A DNA stretch of 64,000 nt from positions 186,001-250,000 of the forward strand of contig NZ_QAJM01000018.1 in NCBI RefSeq assembly GCF_003852405.1, in the 5' to 3' direction. The stretch is from Pseudomonas sp. KBW05 (GTDB lineage: Bacteria > Pseudomonadota > Gammaproteobacteria > Pseudomonadales > Pseudomonadaceae). A model generated the notes under the pieces. That model was given only the letters and a program-made list of their open reading frames with translations. It ran no database searches and was not told the origin of the DNA. Position 1 is the stretch's first letter. Every line of letters begins with the position of its first letter. The position numbers and the translations under genes were made by a program. Below, one piece after another: positions 8,815-16,909 of the stretch.

Positions 8815-9687
8815 TTAGAACAATTTATCCAAAGGTACGAATACTGAACCTGTCTCAGCAGCCGCCCGCACTTTGCGGTCGATTACATCCGCAAATGGTA
8901 TGTGCTTGTCTAAAGCATCGTTGATATCTTTTCCCGAAATGCATATCAAGCTCTTGCCGCGCCCGAATGCCTCCAGCCCAACGTCAGTGAATCCGTAGTA
9001 ACTGATAAAAACACCTCGTGTCCAAGCTGCCTTCTGGCTGATCTTGCCTTGAAAGATGTGCAGCTCCCCTGCACCAACAGGGTTCACTACCCACTTCGCC
9101 TCAACAAGGTAGATGTCCCCTCGGCATTGGAAGCTTCCATCTATCTGTTCCCCCGTATTCCGAAATGGTGCGCGAGGTTGGAGGTTGGATGCCTCAAACA
9201 GCTGCTGGAGGAACGTCTCGAATGCGTAGCCACGTGCTTGAGGAGCGAGCTTATGAATGTCCAACAGGGCCCTCTTCAACTGAGCCGCCTGATCAACATT
9301 TACCTGACGCACAGCTGCGAACGGATCGCCCTTAATGACGTCGGCAGATGAGCCGGACTCCAAGCCTTGAATCAACGTCAGGAAGCGCCCCTCGGCGTTA
9401 ACCACAGGTTCATCTTTGTGTTGGTTGGCCAGCGCAGCCTGACGATATTGCCAGAGTGCTTTGAGCGCTCGCACGCAAGTCGGTATATCGGCAAGCGTGA
9501 GGAAGCTACGCAGGCGCCTAGCTTTGGATGTGCCATCCGCAGCGAACAGCGGATCATCAATATCGATCTCCAGCTCTCCGAGGAAGAACTGGGACATGGT
9601 GCGGTCTGAGAAGTCCAACACGTAACCCCCTTCCATCTCGAAAAGAAGGTCGATTAGCTTCATATCCAGTGGTTTGATCTTCGGCAT
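8815..9687 (-). CDS. Mrr-like restriction-endonuclease-fold protein
   Basis: 290 aa, ATG 9687 with AAGGA eight bases upstream. A PD-(D/E)XK nuclease core is visible around residues 150-200: a helix with Glu (GYAFETFLQQLFEAS), then Asp in GEQIDGSF, then the E-x-K strand YLVEAKW. This is the arrangement of the Mrr_cat/restriction-endonuclease-like family, which cleaves DNA. The N-terminal ~130 residues are helical and unrecognised, and may bind a target or partner. It precedes the 398-aa unknown gene in a two-gene unit. A role in defence against foreign DNA is an inference from fold and island context. Confidence 0.75.
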   Translation of the reverse strand: MPKIKPLDMKLIDLLFEMEGGYVLDFSDRTMSQFFLGELEIDIDDPLFAADGTSKARRLRSFLTLADIPTCVRALKALWQYRQAALANQHKDEPVVNAEGRFLTLIQGLESGSSADVIKGDPFAAVRQVNVDQAAQLKRALLDIHKLAPQARGYAFETFLQQLFEASNLQPRAPFRNTGEQIDGSFQCRGDIYLVEAKWVVNPVGAGELHIFQGKISQKAAWTRGVFISYYGFTDVGLEAFGRGKSLICISGKDINDALDKHIPFADVIDRKVRAAAETGSVFVPLDKLF

Positions 9688-9845
9688 GCCACACGTCCTT
9701 GGCTAAGCATAGGGAACCGAGCATACGATATCGCTGAAAGTGTCCAATAACTATCTGCTCCCGAGGAAGCGGACAAAACCTCGGAGACCGGATTCAATGG
9801 CCAGCGGTTAGGGAATCGAGCAGGCACCATGTGCTGGCGTCCGAA

Positions 9846-9975
9846 ATGGCAAGCGGAGCGCCTAGGCCCAAGCAGGGCTGGAGACTTGAGGATGGAAGCC
9901 CGAAGGGGCCAAGTCCCGCAACAGCGGGATTGGTAAAAGACAGCCATCCCCGAGGCGGGGCAAGCCCAAAACAAC
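9846..9975 (+). repeat. Hairpin-rich module A, related to module B at 16,133
   Basis: Read on the plus strand it contains, in order, CAAGCGGAGCGC (9850-9861), GATGGAAGCCCGAAGGGGC (9891-9909), the hairpin CCCGC/GCGGG near 9915-9928, and CAGCC followed by the hairpin CCCC-gag-GCGGGG-type near 9947-9960. The same blocks in the same order recur at 16,133-16,235 with different hairpin sequences. It lies in the 298-base gap between a 130-aa unknown gene and the Mrr-like gene. It could be a small RNA, a recombination site or a remnant of another element. Confidence 0.55.
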
Positions 9976-9985
9976 GACCTCAGAG

Positions 9986-10375
9986 CTACTGGAGGCGATC
10001 CGGCGTTGGCAGATACCTGTCTCCCGCTATGCGCATGAACTCACGCAAGCTACGCCGTCCGACGTCCCGCCTGAACGTCGCAATGACGTACTTCGAGTTG
10101 ACCGTATTGATCACCCAAAAACTGCCTTCCTTCGTTACGGACTGAATGTCGGATGTCCGAATCAGCCGACCATCTGCAAATCGTTGGTACGGCCCAGGGC
10201 AAATGTGACCGAACACCACACCAACAGCACTGCACGCATGAATATGGACATTCACCAGGTAGGCCGTGACCAGCCCGTCGTAGTCTTGATTCACTGCTTT
10301 GGCGATGCGAAGAAGGTCGAAGTCCGAGTAGCGCTTTTCGTGTAAATCGACTGCGACGGTATTGATGTCGTCCAT
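9986..10375 (-). CDS. Unknown 129-aa protein
   Basis: The start MDDINTVAVDL at 10375 lies two bases after the TAG stop of the gene upstream (10380-10378), which argues for translational coupling and against longer readings. It is a mixed alpha/beta protein with no known domain; the C-terminal RDVGRRSLREF is basic. It is the third gene of a minus-strand trio (11284, 10833, 10375). Confidence 0.55.
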   Translation of the reverse strand: MDDINTVAVDLHEKRYSDFDLLRIAKAVNQDYDGLVTAYLVNVHIHACSAVGVVFGHICPGPYQRFADGRLIRTSDIQSVTKEGSFWVINTVNSKYVIATFRRDVGRRSLREFMRIAGDRYLPTPDRLQ

Positions 10376-10377
10376 AG

Positions 10378-10833
10378 CTACAGAGCCTCCGACGCTGAGG
10401 CTACGCCGGTGGTTGCAGCGCTGCGCCGATATAGCTCCCTGACCCCAACCAAGGCATCGACATCGAGGTCGCACTGATGGGTATTGACGTATACATCACC
10501 ATTCTCGACGTGCAGAACACAGATCGGCACTTCTGCCTGGTTGAACCCCATGGAGAGCGATTTCAGCTTTTCCATCTTCCAGCCTGACCCTTTGTTCATC
10601 CATGCCGGGGTAACGACCTGGACATCTTGAATGAACATGCTCTCGTCTTGGGAGACCAGTAGCTCCACCAAGCGAGGCTCATCGTTCAGCATCTCTTCAT
10701 AAGCTACGAACCGTCCCTCATGCCGGCGTTTGAGACTGACGTGATACCAATGAGTAACCAAGGATCGCGACATGGCGTGGAAGTGAGCGAGACCGTCCCC
10801 GAACATACCCACCGGGCCGGCCTGGTCTTGCAT
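10378..10833 (-). CDS. Unknown 151-aa protein
   Basis: Begins MQDQAGPVGMFGDGLAHFHAM at 10833, where AGGA stands five bases upstream; a start at 10848 has a poorer site. No domain recognised. It is rich in His and aromatic residues near the N-terminus. Second gene of the trio, with its stop almost touching the next start. Confidence 0.55.
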   Translation of the reverse strand: MQDQAGPVGMFGDGLAHFHAMSRSLVTHWYHVSLKRRHEGRFVAYEEMLNDEPRLVELLVSQDESMFIQDVQVVTPAWMNKGSGWKMEKLKSLSMGFNQAEVPICVLHVENGDVYVNTHQCDLDVDALVGVRELYRRSAATTGVASASEAL

Positions 10834-10888
10834 GCTAATCCTGAACATCGTGCATCTCGTGTGGAGCAGGCCTGCTTAGCGCCTGCGA

Positions 10889-11284
10889 TTAACATAAGCC
10901 GAATATTGTCTTGAGCGATGCGGTCATCTCGCGCCCTTTGCCTACCAAGGCGTACACCGTATTCCGGGTCTCGAACAGGCAAACGCCGTCGAACGACTTA
11001 CACAGGGTCGAGCGTACCCAGCCCCCTGGAGGGAACCGGCCCTGGCTGTCGTAGGTCACGCAATGGGAATAAAGGAACATTGTCTGCAGGCCTATGGCGC
11101 GCACCCTGGCGAGCGATTCAGGAGGCTCGTCCACATGAAAGATCAGCCAATCCTCGACCAAACAGTATGGTTTCCGACCGAAACGATCCGACACCAATGC
11201 CTCTATTTCGGCTTGAGGTAGCTCTGTTCCAAAGGACGATATCTCACCCTCGCGGAGCAACTCATGCTCCGAAGAATTACCCAT
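10889..11284 (-). CDS. Unknown 131-aa protein, possibly DUF6957-like
   Basis: Begins MGNSSEHELL at 11284. The pattern of an acidic N-terminus followed by RKPYCLVEDWLIFHV resembles small Pseudomonas island proteins grouped as DUF6957; that match is from memory and tentative. First gene of a minus-strand trio and divergent from the Xre-type regulator at 11442, which probably controls it through the inverted repeat at 11361-11396. Confidence 0.5.
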   Translation of the reverse strand: MGNSSEHELLREGEISSFGTELPQAEIEALVSDRFGRKPYCLVEDWLIFHVDEPPESLARVRAIGLQTMFLYSHCVTYDSQGRFPPGGWVRSTLCKSFDGVCLFETRNTVYALVGKGREMTASLKTIFGLC

Positions 11285-11360
11285 AAATTGATGATCCTCA
11301 TGGTGCGAACCCAAAAATCAGGCTCTGCGAACACGCAAAATACCGGGCAACAAGCCAGAA

Positions 11361-11396
11361 ATCCCACCGATATGATTATATGCATTTGTGTGGGAT
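11361..11396. promoter_or_regulatory. Operator-like inverted repeat between Xre regulator and unknown operon
   Basis: ATCCCAC (11361-11367) and GTGGGAT (11390-11396) are perfect 7-base arms separated by 22 bases. The spacer is A/T-rich (TATGATTATATGC) and could hold a -10 element. It lies between divergent genes, one of which encodes a helix-turn-helix protein, so it is a natural binding site for autoregulation. Confidence 0.5.
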
Positions 11397-11441
11397 CTAT
11401 CAAACGCGTCATACCGTCTCTTTTTGGGAGAGGTAGGTTGG

Positions 11442-11891
11442 ATGTCCCTGCGGAAGGCTTATGCGGCGACGCTACAGTGGCTGAGGATTCGAAATGGCTT
11501 ATCGCAAGCAGACCTCCAGCATCAAGCTGACCAGGCTCACATAAGCCGCTTGGAGGCTGCGACGACGACACCGACTATTGATCTGAGTGCGGATCTGGCT
11601 CATGCGCTGGGCCTAACGCCTTTGTCGCTGCTCACTCTGGTGGCCGCAGCCGATGAGGGCAAGACAGCACGCTCTGTCTTGAATGAATCGATGATAGAAC
11701 TCATGCGGCTAGGAGTTCTTGATGAAGCGCTGCCTGGCGAGCCGCAGAAGATCACCACACCACAGAGAATCGCAGCCGCAGAAAGGCTCGAGGCAGTACG
11801 CAAACTAAAGGCAGAAGGTCTTTCTCAGGCAGAGGTCTGCCGGCACCTGGAATTACCCAGAAGCACTGTTGGGCGCCTGTGGCACGTTGAC
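11442..11891 (+). CDS. Xre-family regulator with a second C-terminal helix-turn-helix
   Basis: About 151 aa from the ATG at 11442, which has GAGGTAGG upstream; its frame runs to the stop at 11895-11897. Residues about 8-62 form an Xre/Cro helix-turn-helix (LQWLRIRNGLSQADL...ISRLE). The C-terminus (about 122-148, AEGLSQAEVCRHLELP) reads as a second, resolvase-type helix-turn-helix. Two DNA-binding modules in so short a protein is common for regulators of mobile elements. It is divergent from the three-gene unknown operon. Confidence 0.75.
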
Positions 11892-11941
11892 GATTAAACG
11901 CTCCCCTTGACTCAAAATGACAGAGGCACGGGTGTCACTGA

Positions 11942-12982
11942 TCAATAAGCCAAACTTCTGGCCATTCTTACGATGCTTTCCTGTATCCATTGCTCCACGA
12001 TGGGCCGTGTGGCAGGGATTAAAAGTCGTGACTCACTAACGAGCTTTTCACGGCGCATAGGCATCGAATAGCTGCTGGGGGCAGTCGCCGGCGGCTCTTC
12101 TATCTTCGCCATGTCTAAATTCTTCAAGGTAATGCGATACCATCCGCTGTTGAATCCAGACACCTCGAAGCAGGACATAATTAGCTTTGATAGGTTGGTC
12201 GGAGACACGAAATAGAGACCAGCCGTACGCCCCTCGACTGGCACACTTGCGTCAGTTTCCAAAAGGACGAGCCCGTCGTCAAAAACGCGCCAAGACGTAT
12301 CTCCGGACTTCAGTCCTGTGAACAACTTGTCATCCCAGTCTTCGTAACCTTGCTTGAACTTCGCCAAGCCCAGGTTATGGAAACTATGGAAAATCTCATC
12401 ACGGCGTTGGGCCGCTCCATGCACAGCGTGCTGCTCAACGGGTTGTGGCAGAAACGCGAACTCAAGCTGTGGCGCATAGGAGTGACCGCCGTAGGAGCGA
12501 GAGCTTGATGCCTCTGTGATGCGCTCGTTAAAGGCTTTCTCAGAAATTGCGCTTTTGGATTTCTCCATTCTACTCAAGCCCTGGACAATAGCTTTCAACA
12601 GCTCTTGGGGATCTGAGAATGAGGCTCTGAAAAAACCTTGTTTGTAGTCAGACACCTCGTTGACGAACACGGCCTGCTTCGCGTCAAAGTCAGTCTGCTG
12701 GATGAAGACCAAAATCGGTTTACGCTTGCTCACTGCCTGGTGGAATTCTTGCTGCGTAACTGAGAGCCCTGGCTGAGGTTCATAGCCGTAGTTAGCGCCA
12801 AGAATCAGGATATAAACGTCGCACTGGTCGACCTCTGTCAGACAGGCGTGCTCCGAGGAATAGGTTCGCGCTCCGAAGTGCTCGCTCATGACCGGCTTCA
12901 TGTCCAGTGTCTCTACCGCGTCTTTGGCGGCGGCTCTGAACTGCTCGAATCCTCTTACTACGGAGCTTATGAACACCTTCAT
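11942..12982 (-). CDS. DUF4062-domain protein
   Basis: 346 aa beginning MKVFISSVVRGFEQFRA at 12982, with GAGG eight bases upstream; a longer reading from 13057 lacks a site. Residues 1-100 match DUF4062: the MKVFISS strand, then CDVYILILGANYGYE. This fold is related to the TIR/SLOG-like sensor or effector domains often found at the N-terminus of immune-type proteins. The C-terminal ~200 residues are not recognised. No STAND ATPase or other large module follows, unlike many DUF4062 proteins. An antiviral effector role is plausible but inferred. Confidence 0.7.
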   Translation of the reverse strand: MKVFISSVVRGFEQFRAAAKDAVETLDMKPVMSEHFGARTYSSEHACLTEVDQCDVYILILGANYGYEPQPGLSVTQQEFHQAVSKRKPILVFIQQTDFDAKQAVFVNEVSDYKQGFFRASFSDPQELLKAIVQGLSRMEKSKSAISEKAFNERITEASSSRSYGGHSYAPQLEFAFLPQPVEQHAVHGAAQRRDEIFHSFHNLGLAKFKQGYEDWDDKLFTGLKSGDTSWRVFDDGLVLLETDASVPVEGRTAGLYFVSPTNLSKLIMSCFEVSGFNSGWYRITLKNLDMAKIEEPPATAPSSYSMPMRREKLVSESRLLIPATRPIVEQWIQESIVRMARSLAY

Positions 12983-13071
12983 CAGTGCATCCTCTGAACG
13001 CTGGCATATGTGTCCTTTTGGACTGTAACTAGGTGTGATCGTTGCAGATTGTCTCAATGGTGAACAGCAGA

Positions 13072-13596
13072 TCAGACACCGTATCGTTTGTTACCGCCAG
13101 AGGTAATGCAATATCGACCACCGCGAGGCCCGATACACACGTTCCCAGAGGAACAGGGGCAGGATGAACCGTAAGCTGGGGTCTGTTGGCGAGCAGGCTG
13201 TTTCGGCTGAATCGCTGGCCTTGGCCTTAAGACGACGTAGCAGTCTGAGCCGCTGCACAGGCTTTTGGACGAAAGCCACTTTGAAGGTTGACCATCAATG
13301 CTGATGCGCGCCCAATCCTTTCGGGTCTCAAAAACTTGAACCTTCTCCCCGCGCTTAAGTTTTGAGATGACCTTTCCGCCTGGTTGATCCCGGACATTGA
13401 GGTTATCAGCGCTCACGAACTGCTCAGTTGCGGAGGTCGGCGTGGGTGGGGATGGAGACGTCGGCGTGGTTGATACTAGCGTGCTCAGAGCGCTCGGCTC
13501 TACCGGGGTTTGAGGCGTGTCTTTTTTCCCCATTGCCCACAGGACGGCAAAAAGAATCAGGAGCGGGATAAACCACGACTGGGACTTTTTGCGCAT
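13072..13596 (-). CDS. Membrane-anchored SH3b-domain protein
   Basis: 174 aa from the ATG at 13596 (GGAG eight bases upstream). Residues about 7-23 are a single hydrophobic segment, followed by a Pro/Ser/Thr-rich linker (about 28-58). Then comes a bacterial SH3 domain (about 60-112; NLNVRDQPGGKVISKLKRGE). The C-terminus has a Cys-rich CPCSSGNVCIGPRGGRYCIT motif resembling the PBCV-type basic adaptor repeat. Probably exported into the periplasm and anchored at the inner membrane. Function unknown; cell-wall or nucleic-acid binding are options. Confidence 0.65.
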   Translation of the reverse strand: MRKKSQSWFIPLLILFAVLWAMGKKDTPQTPVEPSALSTLVSTTPTSPSPPTPTSATEQFVSADNLNVRDQPGGKVISKLKRGEKVQVFETRKDWARISIDGQPSKWLSSKSLCSGSDCYVVLRPRPAIQPKQPARQQTPAYGSSCPCSSGNVCIGPRGGRYCITSGGNKRYGV

Positions 13597-13655
13597 ATCC
13601 ATTGCTCCCGCTTAAAACGCAATACGCCGGCTGCCATGCAGATCTGTCCTTCGGA

Positions 13656-14132
13656 CTACTGCGAGCTTAGCCAAGCTTCCATTTTTTGCAGCTTGTCGGG
13701 ATCTAAAAGTTTGGGCCTTCCCGAATTTAGGATCTCAAAAAGCCGCTGCTTCGTTTCGGAAGAGGGAAACCAATCAGCGACCTCGACGTTGCAGTGCTTA
13801 GAATCACTTAGCACCCATTTCATCACCATGTCAGCTGCAGCTCTGTAGTGATCCGCCATGAACAGCCTTTTGCCGTCTTCTGGCCAGCCTCGCATCGCAA
13901 GCTTGTCGGTTACGTCGATGACTCCAGCGTCTCCAAAGAAATCGGTCGTATCTGGATAATGAATACCTGCCAAGGACACTTTTGCTACGCCCGAATCGCG
14001 GTCGAAGTAGGACAGGAAATGCCATCCGCCAGTGGTGCTTCCAGCGTGCGGAAAGTTGATCGCAGCCTTGCCAGTGATGTAATGCGTGCGGGAAACGCGT
14101 TTGAGATCAAAATCGAAAAGCGGCTGGGTCAT
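13656..14132 (-). CDS. Unknown 158-aa protein
   Basis: Mixed alpha/beta, with no family recognised. Its ATG overlaps the stop of the 69-aa gene upstream (14129-14132, ATGA arrangement), so the two are translated as a pair. Trp and His residues cluster in the first 60 positions (GGWHFLSYF), and the C-terminus is helical. Confidence 0.55.
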   Translation of the reverse strand: MTQPLFDFDLKRVSRTHYITGKAAINFPHAGSTTGGWHFLSYFDRDSGVAKVSLAGIHYPDTTDFFGDAGVIDVTDKLAMRGWPEDGKRLFMADHYRAAADMVMKWVLSDSKHCNVEVADWFPSSETKQRLFEILNSGRPKLLDPDKLQKMEAWLSSQ

Positions 14133-14338
14133 GGGAGTTTTTTGAGCCGGGCCAGCCCCTGTTTGATATTGCCAGCGTTCTCACCAATTGTGTAAAGCGT
14201 GCCACGAACGTTGTCGCCAACTTCCGCATGTCCTTGGGCTTCCACCTGGAGGGTTAGCTCCATGAGAGCAGCCTCAAGGGCGAGCTGATTTTGGTACATC
14301 CTTTCCAGCACATCTGATAGCGAGTATTCACTTGCCAT
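14129..14338 (-). CDS. Unknown 69-aa helical protein
   Basis: Begins MASEYSLSDVLERMYQNQL at 14338, with GAGAAGG just upstream. Entirely helical and heptad-like in the middle (LALEAALMELTLQVEAQ), so probably a coiled-coil oligomer. Coupled by a 4-base overlap to the 158-aa gene. Such a small helical partner could be an antitoxin, chaperone or subunit. Nothing decides between these. Confidence 0.55.
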   Translation of the reverse strand: MASEYSLSDVLERMYQNQLALEAALMELTLQVEAQGHAEVGDNVRGTLYTIGENAGNIKQGLARLKKLP

Positions 14339-14594
14339 TTTCCTTCTCCCTGAAATCATCTGAGCATATGTGTTCTGGGACGACCTAGGGTATCAAGCGC
14401 ATCTTCCGTAGTTTGCCCCAACACAAAAAAATGGTTGATCGCTCGCTTGGTAGGCGGTTGAGCCCATTGCACGGCTTTTTGACATATCCGTCACGACTTC
14501 GATTGGTCGAGTAAGGTCTGCATCGGTATTCGTTGAGGATATCAAGCAATCCACAGGCGAATTGTTGCCTAGCCGGATTGGCCAGAGCGCACTG

Positions 14595-15668
14595 CTAAAT
14601 TTTCTCAGATAAGCCCTCGCAAGAGGGATCATCGTCCTTTACGAAGAAAGTCATAGCCGTCCTGGACTGTAAGCAGTTCTCGGCTTGTTCACTTATGAGT
14701 GATCGAGCGTAAGGATCAGCCCACATCTGCATCACACCTTCTCGTCGAAATACTTCAAGCGGCAACGGCGTTGTAGCAAAAGGGTTGTGATAGATACGCA
14801 GCCCATCGGTGATCCCTTCTGAGGCTTCGTTGCCTCTGGACACAGTGCGCTTCATCTCGCCATTCGGTAGCGACCAGACAGACGATATGACCGCATCCGG
14901 ATTTCCGCACATGGCATCTACTTTTCCCCAAGTGGCCAGATTACTGAATATCACGGCGCTAATGTGGCTGAAGCGCAAGCAATCGAAAAACCCCAGTTCG
15001 ATTTCAGCACCGTTATCTTTCTGTACGCTTCCCAAAGATTTCCCCTCTAATCCGTTAGGAAAGCGCTCCGGATTAGCCAGGTATTCCGCTTCATCTACGT
15101 AGTAATCGAATAGCAGGGCTTCGATAGCCCGGTAGGCCTGGAGGTTGAAACCCGGCTGTTCGAACGGTGCTACTGCTAAGACAAATGGGCGTCCTTGGAC
15201 ATGCGGATGATGCTGATACTTATCTTGGAATTTTTGTGATTTGCTCATGAACGCGTTGGCCAACCTGATTATCGCGACCCGATTGAGCTCATTGAAATCA
15301 ACGTCTTCAAAGAACTCCGCTGTCATGGGCCTACCCCACTCCGGGGTAGCGTCAATGGAATGGTTGGCAGTGGTTGCTTCCACCGTAAACGTAATGTCTG
15401 CTGACGAAACTAGGAAATCAGGGGCTGGATAAGTCCAGTCGAAAGCAAAGCCATACTCGCGGAACACTGCGTGAAGATAGATTTCCCAAAAGCTTGAGTT
15501 AAACGTGGTCTGAAACTCACGTACGAATTTGTTATCCCTGTCTGGAAATCCATCAAGCCAGCGTTGCAGCTCCTCTCGCTGGTAAAGCCTGCCGGGTCGT
15601 CCGTCAGATATGGTGCGAAAGTGTGGATGAAGCCTGTCCTGTTCGTACAAGGGCTTTAGCAAGTCCAT
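14595..15668 (-). CDS. Unknown 357-aa protein with PD-(D/E)XK-like elements
   Basis: ATG 15668 has GGAGG five bases upstream. Around residues 58-100 the series FNSSFWEIYLHAVFREYG, PAPDFLVSS and FTVEATT has the helix-Glu, D, E-x-(T) layout of PD-(D/E)XK nucleases; the usual lysine is replaced by Thr in VEAT. If so, the nuclease may be inactive or use a displaced lysine. The C-terminal two thirds are unrecognised. It stands alone on the minus strand in the island. Confidence 0.6.
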   Translation of the reverse strand: MDLLKPLYEQDRLHPHFRTISDGRPGRLYQREELQRWLDGFPDRDNKFVREFQTTFNSSFWEIYLHAVFREYGFAFDWTYPAPDFLVSSADITFTVEATTANHSIDATPEWGRPMTAEFFEDVDFNELNRVAIIRLANAFMSKSQKFQDKYQHHPHVQGRPFVLAVAPFEQPGFNLQAYRAIEALLFDYYVDEAEYLANPERFPNGLEGKSLGSVQKDNGAEIELGFFDCLRFSHISAVIFSNLATWGKVDAMCGNPDAVISSVWSLPNGEMKRTVSRGNEASEGITDGLRIYHNPFATTPLPLEVFRREGVMQMWADPYARSLISEQAENCLQSRTAMTFFVKDDDPSCEGLSEKI

Positions 15669-15752
15669 TTCGGCCTCCCGGTGTGCAGAATCAGGAATGT
15701 TTACATTCTAGTTAAAGCGTATTTTCAGGCTACTTCGACCGAAGATCACTTC

Positions 15753-15986
15753 TCACGTACCTCGCAAATCTTTCTGAGTTGAAGCTTGTTCGGGAACGCC
15801 AACAACTTGCGCTGAACGAGCCTCCTTGGCCTCTTTGAGCCTCTGCTCAGCGAACATAGCCGGATCATCATTCGGCAGCGGGTAGCCTGCGGCGGCTAGA
15901 GCTTCGGCACGCTCTTCGATTAGAAGACGCTCGGGATCGCGAACCGTTTGGTAGGCTCTGCCTGGTACGTGTCGAGTTGTGTCCAT
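15753..15986 (-). CDS. Unknown 77-aa protein
   Basis: Begins MDTTRHVPGRAYQTV at 15986 with GGGGAG upstream. A highly charged, helical, Ala/Glu-rich protein. No domain. Divergent from the gene at 16259, with module B in between. Confidence 0.45.
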   Translation of the reverse strand: MDTTRHVPGRAYQTVRDPERLLIEERAEALAAAGYPLPNDDPAMFAEQRLKEAKEARSAQVVGVPEQASTQKDLRGT

Positions 15987-16132
15987 TCCCGGCTCCCCAG
16001 AAGGCTGATGACTAAGAGCGACTAAATTACTTTTAGAACGATAACAGAACGCTTCGAATAGCGATGCCGAGCTCCGAATCATGAGGGTAGGATGCGTTGC
16101 GATCTATGCTTCACAGAGGCTCAGACACCAAG

Positions 16133-16235
16133 CAAGCGGAGCGCGCAGGCATGAGGGATGCGAGCCCGCAGGGGCGAGACACGCCTTGGCGGGGCTCGAT
16201 TCACGGCAGCCTGACGCCGCAGGCGGCATGCCATC
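16133..16235 (+). repeat. Hairpin-rich module B, related to module A at 9,850
   Basis: Contains CAAGCGGAGCGC (16133-16144, identical to module A), GATGCGAGCCCGCAGGGGC (16157-16175), a hairpin CGCC-tt-GGCG (16182-16191), and GGCAGCC followed by GCCGC-ag-GCGGC (about 16216-16227). Module A has the same block order but different paired sequences in both hairpins. That points to conserved structure rather than simple duplication. It lies in the leader of the plus-strand gene at 16259. Confidence 0.55.
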
Positions 16236-16258
16236 AACGCCAACAAGAGGTAACTCAA

Positions 16259-16666
16259 ATGCCCGACGATGAACTCCGCGAACTGGAGGCCAAGAGACGA
16301 AAAGCTTTGTGGATGCTTGCGAACATATCTCCAGGCGATTCGAAGGCGTTCGATCCCTTATCCATTCTTGATGACCTTGAACTTCAAGAGCGAAAAGACT
16401 CCCCTCATGCTGACAAGGCACTTGAGCTCAACCAGCTTCGGGATTGTGTCACCGTGCAGTATCACCACTCGGGAATCGACATCATTTTGGAGCAGACTAT
16501 CCCCCAGCCCTGGAGGGAGCGCTTCAATCAGGCGAGTATCGGGTCGACCAGATTGTTAGATGGGCCTTACGCTGCGGACTGGTATAAATTCATGGCTTGT
16601 TGGGAATCAGAGATGCAGCACCTCGAGGCACACAGAGCTGCCAGAAGTAAGCCCAAGCTGGATTGA
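16259..16666 (+). CDS. Unknown 135-aa protein
   Basis: Begins MPDDELRELEAKRRKALWML at 16259, with AGAGG about nine bases upstream. Acidic and helical, with no domain recognised. Longer readings run back into the hairpin-rich module B and are rejected. A 68-codon gene follows 18 bases downstream. Confidence 0.5.
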   Translation: MPDDELRELEAKRRKALWMLANISPGDSKAFDPLSILDDLELQERKDSPHADKALELNQLRDCVTVQYHHSGIDIILEQTIPQPWRERFNQASIGSTRLLDGPYAADWYKFMACWESEMQHLEAHRAARSKPKLD

Positions 16667-16684
16667 TGCAGACGGAGAAAAGAC

Positions 16685-16891
16685 GTGGAACGAGACAACG
16701 ATGACACTGTGTATTGCGATATCCAAATGCCTGTGGCCCAAGGCCGAGAGCTACTGGAATTAGTGAACGCACTACGAGAATCGAAAGCTCATCCAAGTCT
16801 CGACAGAGTCTTCGAACACATGCAAGACGAGCTCGGTACGTCCATCGATATCGTGGACAACCCGCCAACGTGGGGGCCTTGGTGTAAGTGA
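16685..16891 (+). CDS. Unknown 68-aa protein
   Basis: Starts at GTG 16685 with GGAG seven bases upstream. A small acidic protein beginning MERDNDDTVYCDIQMP. No family recognised. It follows the 135-aa gene closely and converges on the recombinase operon, whose last gene ends at 16910. Confidence 0.45.
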   Translation: MERDNDDTVYCDIQMPVAQGRELLELVNALRESKAHPSLDRVFEHMQDELGTSIDIVDNPPTWGPWCK

Positions 16892-16909
16892 AAACTCCTA
16901 GTGGAGCCA

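Noticed and set aside
14393-14632. 79-codon minus-strand frame overlapping the end of the 357-aa gene
   Set aside because: No ribosome binding site, overlaps coding sequence in another frame, and no recognisable domain.
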